Part shown: positions 46,914-55,687 of the stretch, piece after piece
Layout: each line of letters opens with the position of its first letter
Numbering within the stretch: position 1 is the first letter of the stretch
Source: Shewanella woodyi ATCC 51908
Lineage (GTDB): Bacteria > Pseudomonadota > Gammaproteobacteria > Enterobacterales > Shewanellaceae
Length of the DNA: 64,000 bases
Assembly: GCF_000019525.1 (NCBI RefSeq)
Contig: NC_010506.1
Span: 3,720,001-3,784,000, forward strand
Reading direction: 5' to 3'
Notes under the pieces: model-generated
Databases searched by the model: none
What the model saw: the letters and a program-made list of their open reading frames with translations, nothing else
Told to the model about the DNA's origin: nothing
Program-made: the position numbers and the translations under genes

Positions 46914-47534
46914 TTATTTGCCTCCCTTATCTAAGGTGAAATCTAGCTGAACAGTCATGCCTGGTTGTTTAAGTGCTTTGCCATCAACAATCTTAGGCTT
47001 GTACTTCCACTTTTTCAGTGCACGTCTAGCTTCTTTATTAAAGAGACGTTTAGGTTCAGCCTTGATGATTTTGACATCTTCAACACCACCAAGTTCATTA
47101 ATAGTAAAGCTAAGTTGTACCCAACCCTCTTTACCATCACGTGCAGCAGCTATCGGATACTGTGGTTCAATACGAACAATAGGAGTTGCATCTCCATCGC
47201 GCGTCATCATGTTCCCAAGCTTAAATCCAGTATTTGCACTACCTGCGGCAACTCCACCCATGTTAAATGACATATTAGTATCTATGTCAGATGAACTATC
47301 TGGTGGCGGAGTATCCGGCAGAGGTGGCTGTTCTGGCGGCGTTGGTGGCTTAGGTTTTACCCTAGGCTTATCCTGAACTTTCGTATCCTGCTTATCCATA
47401 CTGATCTCGATAATAGGAGAATCAGTTTTGGTGTCGGCGCGTTTAGCGCCGCCACCGACCAAGAAGGCCATGAAAACAAACAGGGCGAAAGTAACAGCAG
47501 CACCTAAAATGAGTGATACTATTCCTCTCAGCAT
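46914..47534 (-). CDS. tonB2: TonB2 energy-transducing protein
   Basis: A 206-residue TonB. It has an N-terminal anchor (LRGIVSLILGAAVTFALFVFMAFLVGG), then a Pro-rich periplasmic linker (RVKPKPPTPPEQPPLPDTPPPD). The C-terminal TonB domain has VRIEPQYPIAAARDGKEGWVQLSF and KWKYKPKIVDG. It couples proton motive force through ExbB2/ExbD2 to outer-membrane receptors. The short length is typical of TonB2. It is fifth in the operon. Confidence 0.95.
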   Translation of the reverse strand: MLRGIVSLILGAAVTFALFVFMAFLVGGGAKRADTKTDSPIIEISMDKQDTKVQDKPRVKPKPPTPPEQPPLPDTPPPDSSSDIDTNMSFNMGGVAAGSANTGFKLGNMMTRDGDATPIVRIEPQYPIAAARDGKEGWVQLSFTINELGGVEDVKIIKAEPKRLFNKEARRALKKWKYKPKIVDGKALKQPGMTVQLDFTLDKGGK

Positions 47535-47535
47535 A

Positions 47536-47940
47536 TTAATCCTTCCCCGCTGAAACCGAGATCTTATCTATTCCCGCTTTCTTAACGCTATCCATGACTT
47601 TAACGACAAGACCGTGTTCTGCTTCTTGGTCTGCTTCAATCAAAACAGCCGCTTCAGGTGCTTCAGCCAGCATACGCTCGACGTTTGCTGTTACTCGCTC
47701 GATGTCAACCTGACGGTTTTCCATCTTAATAACACCTGTTTTACTTACACCAATAAAGATGTTGGCTGATTTTTGTTGTGTCGCAGTTGATGCTTCTGGT
47801 TTCTTATAATCAAGTCCAGACGGCTTAATAAACGACGTTGTTACAATAAAGAAGATAAGCATGATAAACACGATGTCGAGCATCGGGGTCATATCTACTT
47901 GTGCTTCATCATCTACACTTGCATGCTTTTTACGTGCCAT
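47536..47940 (-). CDS. exbD2: ExbD2 biopolymer transport protein
   Basis: A 134-residue TolR/ExbD protein. The single transmembrane helix carries the essential Asp (MTPMLDIVFIMLIFFIVTTSF), followed by a periplasmic domain. The ATG at 47940 has AGAGAG upstream, and an upstream TTG start adds two residues. Works with ExbB2 as a proton channel and sits between exbB2 and tonB2. Confidence 0.95.
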   Translation of the reverse strand: MARKKHASVDDEAQVDMTPMLDIVFIMLIFFIVTTSFIKPSGLDYKKPEASTATQQKSANIFIGVSKTGVIKMENRQVDIERVTANVERMLAEAPEAAVLIEADQEAEHGLVVKVMDSVKKAGIDKISVSAGKD

Positions 47941-47954
47941 GTTCAATACTCTCT

Positions 47955-48482
47955 CTAGTGGTGTGGCAAGCTATCTTTTAGCTTTTCTAAACTGATTTTC
48001 ATTTTTGCGTCAAGGCGAGTACTAAAGAATACTCCAGATAACGCTGCAACCATTCCTGCCATAGTTGGCATGGTCGCCATTGAAATACCAGCTGCCATCA
48101 TACGAGCGTTACTCGTACCATGAACTGCCATCACATCGAATACCTGTATCATACCGGTTACGGTACCTAGTAGGCCTATCATAGGACAAGCGGCTACTAA
48201 CGTTTTGATAATCAGCATACGAGCATTCATATCTTGTTTCGCTTGGGATACCCAAGCTTCACGGATGCGGTGTGCGTACCAAGAGGTTGAATCCTCTCTA
48301 TCATTCCAAGCGGTGATAATGCTTTTATGTGCTTTTGGCGCTATTAGATTTAGATACCAAAAACGTTCAAGCATCAACACCCACATTAGAAATAACACTG
48401 CCGCTACCAACCAGAGGACGTCGCCCCCCGTGGCCATGAAGCCCCTGACGGAATCCCAGATGTCCATCAGGTATAGCATCAT
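47955..48482 (-). CDS. exbB2: ExbB2 proton channel subunit
   Basis: A 175-residue MotA/TolQ/ExbB protein with three membrane spans (LWLVAAVLFLMWVLMLERFWYL, then ACPMIGLLGTVTGMIQVFDVM, then GISMATMPTMAGMVAALSGVFF). The conserved GLLGTVTGM and TxxMAGM segments are present. Its ATG overlaps the stop of the larger ExbB-like gene, so the pair is coupled. Confidence 0.95.
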   Translation of the reverse strand: MMLYLMDIWDSVRGFMATGGDVLWLVAAVLFLMWVLMLERFWYLNLIAPKAHKSIITAWNDREDSTSWYAHRIREAWVSQAKQDMNARMLIIKTLVAACPMIGLLGTVTGMIQVFDVMAVHGTSNARMMAAGISMATMPTMAGMVAALSGVFFSTRLDAKMKISLEKLKDSLPHH

Positions 48483-49837
48483 TATGCGTTCCTCTTCTCA
48501 GCGTGAGCAGCAACAATACCAGCACTCTGCTCTTCAAGAACCTGAACAACTGACTTGCTACGAGCAATAACAATCGCATGCATAAGCATCAATGGAAGCG
48601 CTGCAACTAGACCTTGAACAGTCGTCATCAGTGCCATAGAGATACCACCAGCCATTAGACGTGGATCACCTGTACCGAATAACTGAATCGTTTGGAAGGT
48701 TGCAATCATACCCGTTACTGTACCAAGTAGACCCATCATAGGTGCGATAGCTGCAAGAACCTTGATGATAGAGATACGAGTTTCAAGTGCAGGCGTCTCT
48801 TTAAGAATAGCTTCATCAAGTTTCAACTCTAATGTCTCAACATCAACATCTTTGTTTTCTTGATAAGTCTTAAGAATACGTCCAAGTGGGTTATTACCTG
48901 GCTCTTCAAGATTCTTACGCTGAGACTTAACTTTAGCACCTACAAGATAAAGCGTAATTAGACGCTCGATAAAGATTAGAGCACCGAGAATAAGTAGACC
49001 GATAATGATGTAACCAATTGGTCCACCTGCTTCGATACGCTCTTCAATCGTTGCCTTCTGAGTGAATACACTTAATAAAACACCACGTGCAGGGTCAACA
49101 AAAAGCTTTTCATAACCAGAAGTGGTAGAAGTGAAGTTCTTAACACTAGATACTTGCTCGCCACCAGGTTGCTGTGAAAGCTCCTGAATTAGACCAAGAT
49201 CTGCGTTATACACAACATACTTACCATCAGCAAGTAGGTTATAAGCACCAACACGTGTCACAGTAGTGTTATGAACACCACCATCAAGACCGGTAACTGA
49301 ACCATCAAAAGTAACGACTTTTCCAGATTCAGCCATCTCGAAAAGTTGGTCTTCCCAGAACTTTTCAAGCTCTTCGATTTTTGGAAGCTCCTTACGAGCA
49401 CCAAGTTCAGCGATAAACTTATCACGACCAGGGTATTGAGCAGTCACGTTAGATGAAGCTAGCTTACCAGCAAAATCACCAGCCTCGCCTTTAACAACAC
49501 CAAACATCTCACCCAAATCACCTTGAGCAATTTTACGATCTTCTTCTAACTGAGCAATTTTACGCTCGTTATCAGCAAAAGCCTGAGTCAGATCTTTACC
49601 GCGCTGTTCTTCAGCAGCAAGAGCGGCTTTTTCACGCTTAAGTAACGCAGCTTTATCACCACGCTCAGCACGAAACTCAGCTTCACGATTTTTATTTGTC
49701 TTAGCTGCAGTAGCACGTTCAGATTGAACCTGTTTAAGAAGCTGATCAATGCTTTTAGGAGCATCGGCAGCACTTACCATACCGGCAGTTAGAGATAGAG
49801 TTGCAGCAACGATAGCTGTAGAGATAAACTTTTTCAT
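48482..49837 (-). CDS. TtpC-type large ExbB/TolQ protein
   Basis: A 451-residue protein with a signal peptide (IVAATLSLTAGMVSA). A long charged coiled-coil region (about 30-110, with repeated K/E/R) follows, and then a C-terminal MotA/TolQ/ExbB channel domain (GPIGYIIIGLLILGALIFIERLITLYL, APMMGLLGTVTGMIATFQTI). This is the architecture of Vibrio TtpC, which is required for TonB2 function. It overlaps DUF3450 and exbB2 genes, so the operon is tightly coupled. It is unlike ordinary ExbB in size. Confidence 0.9.
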   Translation of the reverse strand: MKKFISTAIVAATLSLTAGMVSAADAPKSIDQLLKQVQSERATAAKTNKNREAEFRAERGDKAALLKREKAALAAEEQRGKDLTQAFADNERKIAQLEEDRKIAQGDLGEMFGVVKGEAGDFAGKLASSNVTAQYPGRDKFIAELGARKELPKIEELEKFWEDQLFEMAESGKVVTFDGSVTGLDGGVHNTTVTRVGAYNLLADGKYVVYNADLGLIQELSQQPGGEQVSSVKNFTSTTSGYEKLFVDPARGVLLSVFTQKATIEERIEAGGPIGYIIIGLLILGALIFIERLITLYLVGAKVKSQRKNLEEPGNNPLGRILKTYQENKDVDVETLELKLDEAILKETPALETRISIIKVLAAIAPMMGLLGTVTGMIATFQTIQLFGTGDPRLMAGGISMALMTTVQGLVAALPLMLMHAIVIARSKSVVQVLEEQSAGIVAAHAEKRNA

Positions 49838-50619
49838 TATTGTGCAGCCTCCGCAGCAGGAATTGGTAACGCGAACATATCTGGAGCGCCTTGGCCACGA
49901 GCCTGTTTAATCGCTTTATTCAGGTTACGTAGGTAGCCATCAGATAGTTGATCCCAACCTTTAGAGTCAGCGTTGTACATCCAAGCTTGTTTTTGATCTT
50001 GGCTTTGAGCGTAAAGCGCTACACGTCCGAAGTTAAGGAAATCAACTAAGATCTCTTTACCATCAAGCGCAAGCTGACCAGTTTGTGCATTCAACTTTGA
50101 ACCGTACTCACGCTCGATATTGTATGCATCAAGAATCAAACGGTATTTCTCAGCCAATGTAACTTCAGCTGTATTGAGTGTACTTCTTAAGCGTTCAACT
50201 CGAGCATTTCGAGCTTCAAGGTTAAATGGAAGATCTAGGGCAATAAACTGCTCCAGTGCATCAACCATTTTAAACATAAGAGGAACAACGCCTTGACGTA
50301 GTTTGTCAACGCCGTTGATGTCGTCTTGGATTAGTTTCATCGTTGCTTCTTGGTCTGCAACTAGGCCTGCAACGTAATCGTTGTATGACTTTGTTGATTC
50401 ACGAGTATCTGCAACTTGAGCATATTCAAACGCCATGTCTTGCGCTTGATCGTAATACTTATCGACTTTCTTCTGAGATGTTGCTGCTTCAGCATGGATC
50501 TTGCTGTCAGCTTTTTGAACGTTCGAAAGGGGATCGGCAATCACTAAGTTACTGCCGGCTAAGGCTAACGCGCCTACGAGCGCTGTAGCGATTTTTGTTT
50601 TATTGCTTACCTTGGACAT
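49837..50619 (-). CDS. DUF3450 periplasmic protein of the TonB2 operon
   Basis: A 260-residue exported helical protein of the DUF3450 family, with a signal peptide ending near IADPL and a long coiled-coil-rich body. It is the first gene of the operon and is regularly found next to TtpC-type genes. The ATG at 50619 has GGGA before it. A TTG at 50628 in frame is disfavoured. It probably assists the channel complex in the periplasm, though its exact role is not settled. Confidence 0.87.
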   Translation of the reverse strand: MSKVSNKTKIATALVGALALAGSNLVIADPLSNVQKADSKIHAEAATSQKKVDKYYDQAQDMAFEYAQVADTRESTKSYNDYVAGLVADQEATMKLIQDDINGVDKLRQGVVPLMFKMVDALEQFIALDLPFNLEARNARVERLRSTLNTAEVTLAEKYRLILDAYNIEREYGSKLNAQTGQLALDGKEILVDFLNFGRVALYAQSQDQKQAWMYNADSKGWDQLSDGYLRNLNKAIKQARGQGAPDMFALPIPAAEAAQ

Positions 50620-50730
50620 AGTTCCCAACCAATTTGAAGTAAAATTAAAAAGCTTAACTTATTAATAACATAGGTTTCTGCTTATATTTGCAAGAATCCC
50701 CAGCTCCTAAGTACGTCTTTCTCTTGTGAT

Positions 50731-50745
50731 TGTTAATTATTATCT
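50731..50745. promoter_or_regulatory. Candidate Fur box upstream of the TonB2 operon
   Basis: TGTTAATTATTATCT matches the 7-1-7 Fur consensus TGATAATNATTATCA at 12 of 14 informative positions. It lies 112 bases before the DUF3450 start. The AT-rich setting raises the chance of a random match. Confidence 0.45.
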
Positions 50746-51494
50746 TATTTTTCTACGCCGACTAAGGCGTAGCACCGATGGCATCATTTCACAAAATGTT
50801 GACCTGTGTCAACATTTGGAAAGCGCTAAAACTAGTAGAAAACAAGCTTAAAGGATAGAAAAGAAGCAAAAGGGAGTTTTTTAGATAAGTAAGTAAATAA
50901 AAAAACAACAAACCTGACGAGCAAAGATTTTCCGGCTGCATTCAACAACTTGAAAAATTTGATTTTTTTAGTTAATAAACCAAAAAGCAAAGCTTAACAT
51001 TTATGCAACAACATGGTAGTACCAGTATATTTATTAGTACGTTATCTGGCATATGACTTAACAACGAGATAGCGAGAAAAATACAAGTATTAAACTCAAC
51101 ACTTCAAATAAAGGTTAGCAATCACTCTAGGTTATTATGATGTCCTGAGGCTACAACACCTCATTTTCCCAATAAACCCACTTTCCATTCTCTGATTTCA
51201 AAAATATTAATCTGTATTCTTTGAACATTTTAAGGAGCTATAAGAACTTAGTTTACTGCCAAGCACAAAAACAATAAACCAAAATAATCAAACCCTTAGA
51301 AAGATAAAGGGGGGGGGTTAAAAGAAATCTATGAGGAATTAAAAATAGAGAAAACATATTAATGAAAATACTCAGCTCTCTTGCATAAAAAAACTACTAT
51401 CTCTGAGCAAATAAACATTAAGTAAAAAAAGCTTAAAATGATTAGGAGAATATAAAAACACCACTTCTTTTCATACTCTCCTTAATATAGTAAC
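50746..51494. other. AT-rich intergenic region upstream of the TonB2 operon
   Basis: About 750 bases with no convincing gene on either strand. It holds a run of nine G residues at 51309-51317, unusual in such AT-rich DNA. It also carries the 3' end region of the 51495-51746 lipoprotein gene. No RNA element was recognised. Confidence 0.5.
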
Positions 51495-51746
51495 TTAATG
51501 ACCTAAAGTCATACCTGTTTTTTGCAGTTTATTCAATGAGCGTTCGGCATCAGTTTCATCCTTGGCTCTTTGCTGGGCTGTTCGGCAAACCTTAGTCTTC
51601 TTATTAGAACCTGTTCTTGCCATCATCTGACAACGAATTCCAGTGTCAACCAGCTCTCCTCCGTCTGAACTCTGACTTTTGAACATATCCTGTGAAGACT
51701 CACAGCCGCATAATACAAAGAAAAAGATAAACAATAAGTATTTCAT
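51495..51746 (-). CDS. Small lipoprotein, paralogue B
   Basis: An 83-residue lipoprotein with a signal peptide and lipobox LCGC (Cys at residue 14). The rest shares with its upstream neighbour the block GIRCQMMARTGSNKKTKVCRT, with two spaced Cys. Mature size is about 70 residues and the function is unknown. It is probably co-transcribed with the paralogue 15 bases upstream and possibly with the TonB receptor beyond it. Confidence 0.75.
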   Translation of the reverse strand: MKYLLFIFFFVLCGCESSQDMFKSQSSDGGELVDTGIRCQMMARTGSNKKTKVCRTAQQRAKDETDAERSLNKLQKTGMTLGH

Positions 51747-51761
51747 TCCTCTACCCCCGAT

Positions 51762-52028
51762 TTACTTAGGCAAACCACCTTCTTTTGGAATTGTATAGCC
51801 TGTTCTTTGCTTTCTATTAAGCGAAGAATAAGCTTCCTGCTCATCTTTCTTAATCTGCTCTACTGTTCTACAAACTTTAGTCTTTCTGTTACTACCAGTC
51901 CTTGCCATCATCTCGCACCTGATCCCAGCATCGACTAATTGACCTTCAGCACCTTGTGACTTAAACATCTCTTGTGATGATTCGCAGCCAGCTAGAACAA
52001 AAAAAGCTAACACTAAACAATACCTCAT
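51762..52028 (-). CDS. Small lipoprotein, paralogue A
   Basis: An 88-residue lipoprotein, lipobox LAGC, that is clearly a tandem duplicate of the gene at 51495-51746. CESSQEMFKSQ, then GIRCEMMARTGSNRKTKVCRT, are shared. The pair of Cys in the conserved block may form a disulfide. The family is not recognised. It starts after a strong AAGGAGAT site and lies downstream of a TonB-dependent receptor gene and its terminator. Confidence 0.77.
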   Translation of the reverse strand: MRYCLVLAFFVLAGCESSQEMFKSQGAEGQLVDAGIRCEMMARTGSNRKTKVCRTVEQIKKDEQEAYSSLNRKQRTGYTIPKEGGLPK

Positions 52029-52052
52029 ACCTATCTCCTTGGTTAAAAGTAA

Positions 52053-52073
52053 AAAGGGCGCATTGCGCCCTTT
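52053..52073 (-). terminator. Terminator after TonB-dependent receptor 1
   Basis: AAAGGGCGC / GCGCCCTTT 9-bp stem with ATT loop, 18 bases past the receptor stop. It is partly read through if the lipoproteins belong to the same unit. Confidence 0.8.
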
Positions 52074-52090
52074 AGTAAAGTTAAATGACT

Positions 52091-54988
52091 TTAGAACTTA
52101 ATCCCAGCTCTTAAGTAAACAGTTCGACCAATAACATCGTAAGTCGACACATCAGTGTTTGCTCCAAATGCTGAGTAAACAAAAGGTGGTTGTTCATCAA
52201 ATAAATTATCTACACCAGCAGTGATCGTTAAGTGCTCAGTTGCAGCATAATTAGTCTGAAAATCAACAACTATATTTGAGTCTACATCTCTTTCAAAAGG
52301 ATCTGTCCACCAACCAGACTCAGTTTCAACAACACCACTAATATAACGAGTGATTAAACTTGTATCAAAATCTGAGATAGACCAGTTAACAGTGAAGTTT
52401 GTTTTGAGTTTAGCAAACATACCATCATGGTTAGACTCAAAACGACCAACATGATCAATTACAGATCCATCAGCAAGCATCTTGTCATACTCAAGTAGAT
52501 ATGTACCATCTAAACCTAGGCCCCAATCCCCGAAACCTGATTCGAAGGTATAACGTAAATCATAATCAATACCTGCCGTATCGATTCCACCAACATTCAC
52601 AGTATAGTTATCTACGGTAATAATACCGCCAGCAGCAGGGCTAGTAGCACCGAAGCGAGTGATAGTATTACAGTACTCACCAGAGTTAAAGCAACCATCT
52701 AAACGAGTTTGTGTACCAACTGTAGAGATCGCATTCTCTAGCTCAATCTTCCAATAATCGACACTCATTGAGAAGTTTTCAATGAAATCTGGATTAAACA
52801 CAACACCAACAGTCAATACATCAGCAGTTTCTGGAGTTAGATTCTCAGTACCACCCCAGTTGTCTGAACCGCCCCCGTTTGTTGGAATTTGCTCTACACC
52901 ACCAGAGTTATAACCTGCAACAGGTACACCAGTTCCAGTACAATTAGCCCACTGAGGAGATGCAATAACAGCTGCATAAGCTGCATCAGAGTCATATGCA
53001 AAACGGTCACAAGGATCGATTGCTTCTGGGAATCCTACTGATGCTCCCCCAAAGAGGTCTGATGTTGTTGGTGCTCGGAAAGCTTCAGATAAGGTAGCAC
53101 GCACCATCAGAGTCTCTACTGGCATCCATTTGATACCTAACTTACCACTGGTATTAGTACCAAAAGTACTATAATCCGAATAGCGCATAGCCGCTTCAAA
53201 ATCAAGCATATGTGCCATAGGTGCATCAGCCAAAATAGGCACAATCAACTCACCGAAGAACTCTTGTACATCATAGCCACCACTGGTACCAACCGCAGAG
53301 CCTGCAGTGGTGATACCTTGGAGAATAAGAGAATCAGGAGTGTATGAGCCAGACTCTTTTCTCTGCTCCCAACCAGCAGCAAAACCTACAGAGCCAGCTG
53401 GCAAATCAAACAGGTCGCCCGAAACAATTGCAGATAGAACTTCTTGCTTGTTCTGACCCGTCTCAGTTGTATTGTAATCCCCAGAGATATATTGCAGCAT
53501 CTCTGGAGTGATCTCATCTGCCGTTCCTGGAGTTCCAAAGATATTTAACGGAACACAACCATCAATAGTGCCACCATCAGCATCTAAACATACCAGCTGA
53601 GAACCGTTGGCATCGACAACAGCATCACCGTTACCATCAACAATTAAGTTTCCATTGGCATCTAACCACCCAGTTGGACCTACTGCTTCTGCAACGCGAT
53701 CTAAATTAAAGTAACCTGCTGCTTTTTCAACAGAGTCGCTTTGACCCCATACATATGAAACTTCCCAGTCCCAGCCGTTTTCTAAAACACCATTAAATCC
53801 TACAGCTGTACGGAATGTTTTATAATCACGCTCGTTAGCTCGACCACCAGTTTCTAGCATACGACGACGCCAGTCATCAATCACATAGGCATTACCGTTT
53901 GCATCTTTCGGTCCCATTTTCTGATTGTAATAGTTATTTGGTGAATAAGGTGCTGCTGAACCAAAGAAAATTAAAGGTGCTAATGGCTCAGGAGCAATGA
54001 GTCGATTACCCGTAGTCTGAACATAACTTGCCTCAGCAAATGAGTTTACTTCACCTAAGAAACCAAACTCACCCAAAGTATAATTTGAGAAAACTGAAGC
54101 GTAACGGCGCTTACTAGGCGTTTGAAGGTAATTTACTGGGTTATAGTTGTATGAATCAGTAGCGCCGCTATACGGTCTCCAATCACCAAACTCTGGACCA
54201 CGAGTAACTCGGCCATCAGCAGTATTTGCGTTAACCCATGGTGGCGCAGAAGACCCACCAGGCTCAGTATGACCATCTTCATAAGCTCTTAACTCAAACT
54301 CAGAAAAATCACGATCTCCCATGAATGCATCGCCTTGATCGCTATAACCTAGAGCAACAACAACATTACCTCGATCACTCGCAGCACCAAATGTGACATC
54401 GACGCCCTTAGTGACGGCATCACCTTTATCACTACCGCCATAATTTAGCTTAACCTCAAACCCTTCAAAATCATCTTTTGTAATGATGTTCACAACACCA
54501 GCAATAGCGTCTGAACCATATGTCGCAGATGCGCCATCTTTCAAAATTTCAACGCGCTTAACAATCGCAGTTGGAATGGTATTTAAATCCACTGAAGAGT
54601 TCGCCCCTCCACCACCAGCAACAACACGACGGCCATTAATTAAAACGAGGGTACGTTCAGAACCAATACCACGCAGTGAAAAACGAGTACTTGAATCACC
54701 ACCGTTGTTAGTTTGAGTATTAGTTGCAGCACCAGCAGATGATGTTAGATTCTGAAGAAGATCACCAACGTTATTAACGCTCATCTTCTCAATCGAAGCA
54801 GCATCAATGGTTGTGACCGGATTTGCACCTTCCATGTCAGTTCTCTTAATTCGAGAACCAGTCACCTCTATACGCTCTACAGTTTCTTCATCTGCCGCAT
54901 AAACAGCTGGTGCAGTAAACGCCGCCGCTGCTGCACCACTAATTAGTGCAAAACGCACAGAATTAGCGAGTAAGCTATTTTTATACAT
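52091..54988 (-). CDS. TonB-dependent receptor 1
   Basis: A 965-residue outer-membrane receptor. It has a signal peptide (ALISGAAAAAFTAPAVYA), a TonB-box-like start (EETVERIEVTGSRIKR), and a plug domain with NVGDLLQNLTSSAG and LVLINGRRVV. The large beta-barrel ends VYLRAGIKF. The family resembles the large plug-barrel receptors common in Shewanella and Alteromonas, with the ligand unknown. The start at 54988 has GGGAGAAA upstream. A longer frame to 55069 lacks a site. It is paralogous to the receptor at 55688-58426. Confidence 0.93.
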   Translation of the reverse strand: MYKNSLLANSVRFALISGAAAAAFTAPAVYAADEETVERIEVTGSRIKRTDMEGANPVTTIDAASIEKMSVNNVGDLLQNLTSSAGAATNTQTNNGGDSSTRFSLRGIGSERTLVLINGRRVVAGGGGANSSVDLNTIPTAIVKRVEILKDGASATYGSDAIAGVVNIITKDDFEGFEVKLNYGGSDKGDAVTKGVDVTFGAASDRGNVVVALGYSDQGDAFMGDRDFSEFELRAYEDGHTEPGGSSAPPWVNANTADGRVTRGPEFGDWRPYSGATDSYNYNPVNYLQTPSKRRYASVFSNYTLGEFGFLGEVNSFAEASYVQTTGNRLIAPEPLAPLIFFGSAAPYSPNNYYNQKMGPKDANGNAYVIDDWRRRMLETGGRANERDYKTFRTAVGFNGVLENGWDWEVSYVWGQSDSVEKAAGYFNLDRVAEAVGPTGWLDANGNLIVDGNGDAVVDANGSQLVCLDADGGTIDGCVPLNIFGTPGTADEITPEMLQYISGDYNTTETGQNKQEVLSAIVSGDLFDLPAGSVGFAAGWEQRKESGSYTPDSLILQGITTAGSAVGTSGGYDVQEFFGELIVPILADAPMAHMLDFEAAMRYSDYSTFGTNTSGKLGIKWMPVETLMVRATLSEAFRAPTTSDLFGGASVGFPEAIDPCDRFAYDSDAAYAAVIASPQWANCTGTGVPVAGYNSGGVEQIPTNGGGSDNWGGTENLTPETADVLTVGVVFNPDFIENFSMSVDYWKIELENAISTVGTQTRLDGCFNSGEYCNTITRFGATSPAAGGIITVDNYTVNVGGIDTAGIDYDLRYTFESGFGDWGLGLDGTYLLEYDKMLADGSVIDHVGRFESNHDGMFAKLKTNFTVNWSISDFDTSLITRYISGVVETESGWWTDPFERDVDSNIVVDFQTNYAATEHLTITAGVDNLFDEQPPFVYSAFGANTDVSTYDVIGRTVYLRAGIKF

Positions 54989-55110
54989 TATGTTTCTCCC
55001 TGGACTTATATTATATTTTATTGAAATGAAACCAATTAAACACCCAAAAAATGTTGCAACCAGCCTCACTTACAAACAAATAAAACACAACATAAACATT
55101 TAATCAACAT
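54989..55110 (-). promoter_or_regulatory. Conserved leader upstream of receptor 1
   Basis: Shares with the leader of receptor 2 the start-proximal GTCCAGGGAGAAACATA and, further up, ATGTTGATTAAATGTTT beginning 106 bases before the ATG in both. It probably holds the promoter and a shared control site. Confidence 0.6.
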
Positions 55111-55623
55111 TCAACATTCAAATGTAACCCCGCACTCATATCTTGACGCAAAGAAATCTGTACAATAAATCTGCAGACCAATTTAACAAAACTCGCAAAA
55201 CCAACAGCAAGCTAACATAGACCCTCCTCACTTAATTATTCAAGTAGACACCCATAATTTTAGCTATATAAGTAGGCACCAACCACAAAATAAATAAATA
55301 ATCACAAATCATGAATAAGTAACATAGCAGCTATAAGGAATGTTTAGTCTTTAATTTTGGGTTGTCTTTACAACAAGAACTAATTAACACAGAGGAATAT
55401 TTTTTTGCTCTCTTAACAGGCAAATAACAACAAGTTATCTAAGCTGAGCTGTTATGGGGAGCTTATACAGACCTGACGCCCCAAATTTAAACCATCGGGG
55501 AAAACAGGAACATTTTTTAATCAGGTAGCTATATAGAATTAGAGAGAAGAAGAGCTCCCCTGCAGAATCAGATTAGCTATAAGTAGCAAAAGTAGAGACT
55601 ATTTTAAAAGTTACTTGCAAATA
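55111..55623. other. Non-coding gap between the two receptors
   Basis: About 510 AT-rich bases with no good gene. It contains upstream DNA of receptor 1 and the tail of receptor 2's transcript. Confidence 0.5.
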
Positions 55624-55653
55624 AAAACCCAACATCAAGAGATGTTGGGTTTT
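55624..55653 (-). terminator. Terminator after TonB-dependent receptor 2
   Basis: AAAACCCAACATC / GATGTTGGGTTTT 13-bp perfect stem with AAGA loop. Confidence 0.88.
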
Positions 55654-55687
55654 AGTGGTATTGCTATTATTTACTAATTATTAGTGA

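Noticed and set aside
46957..47376. 139- and 101-residue frames opposite tonB2
   Set aside because: They arise from the Pro-rich linker and TonB domain codons read on the opposite strand; no support of their own.
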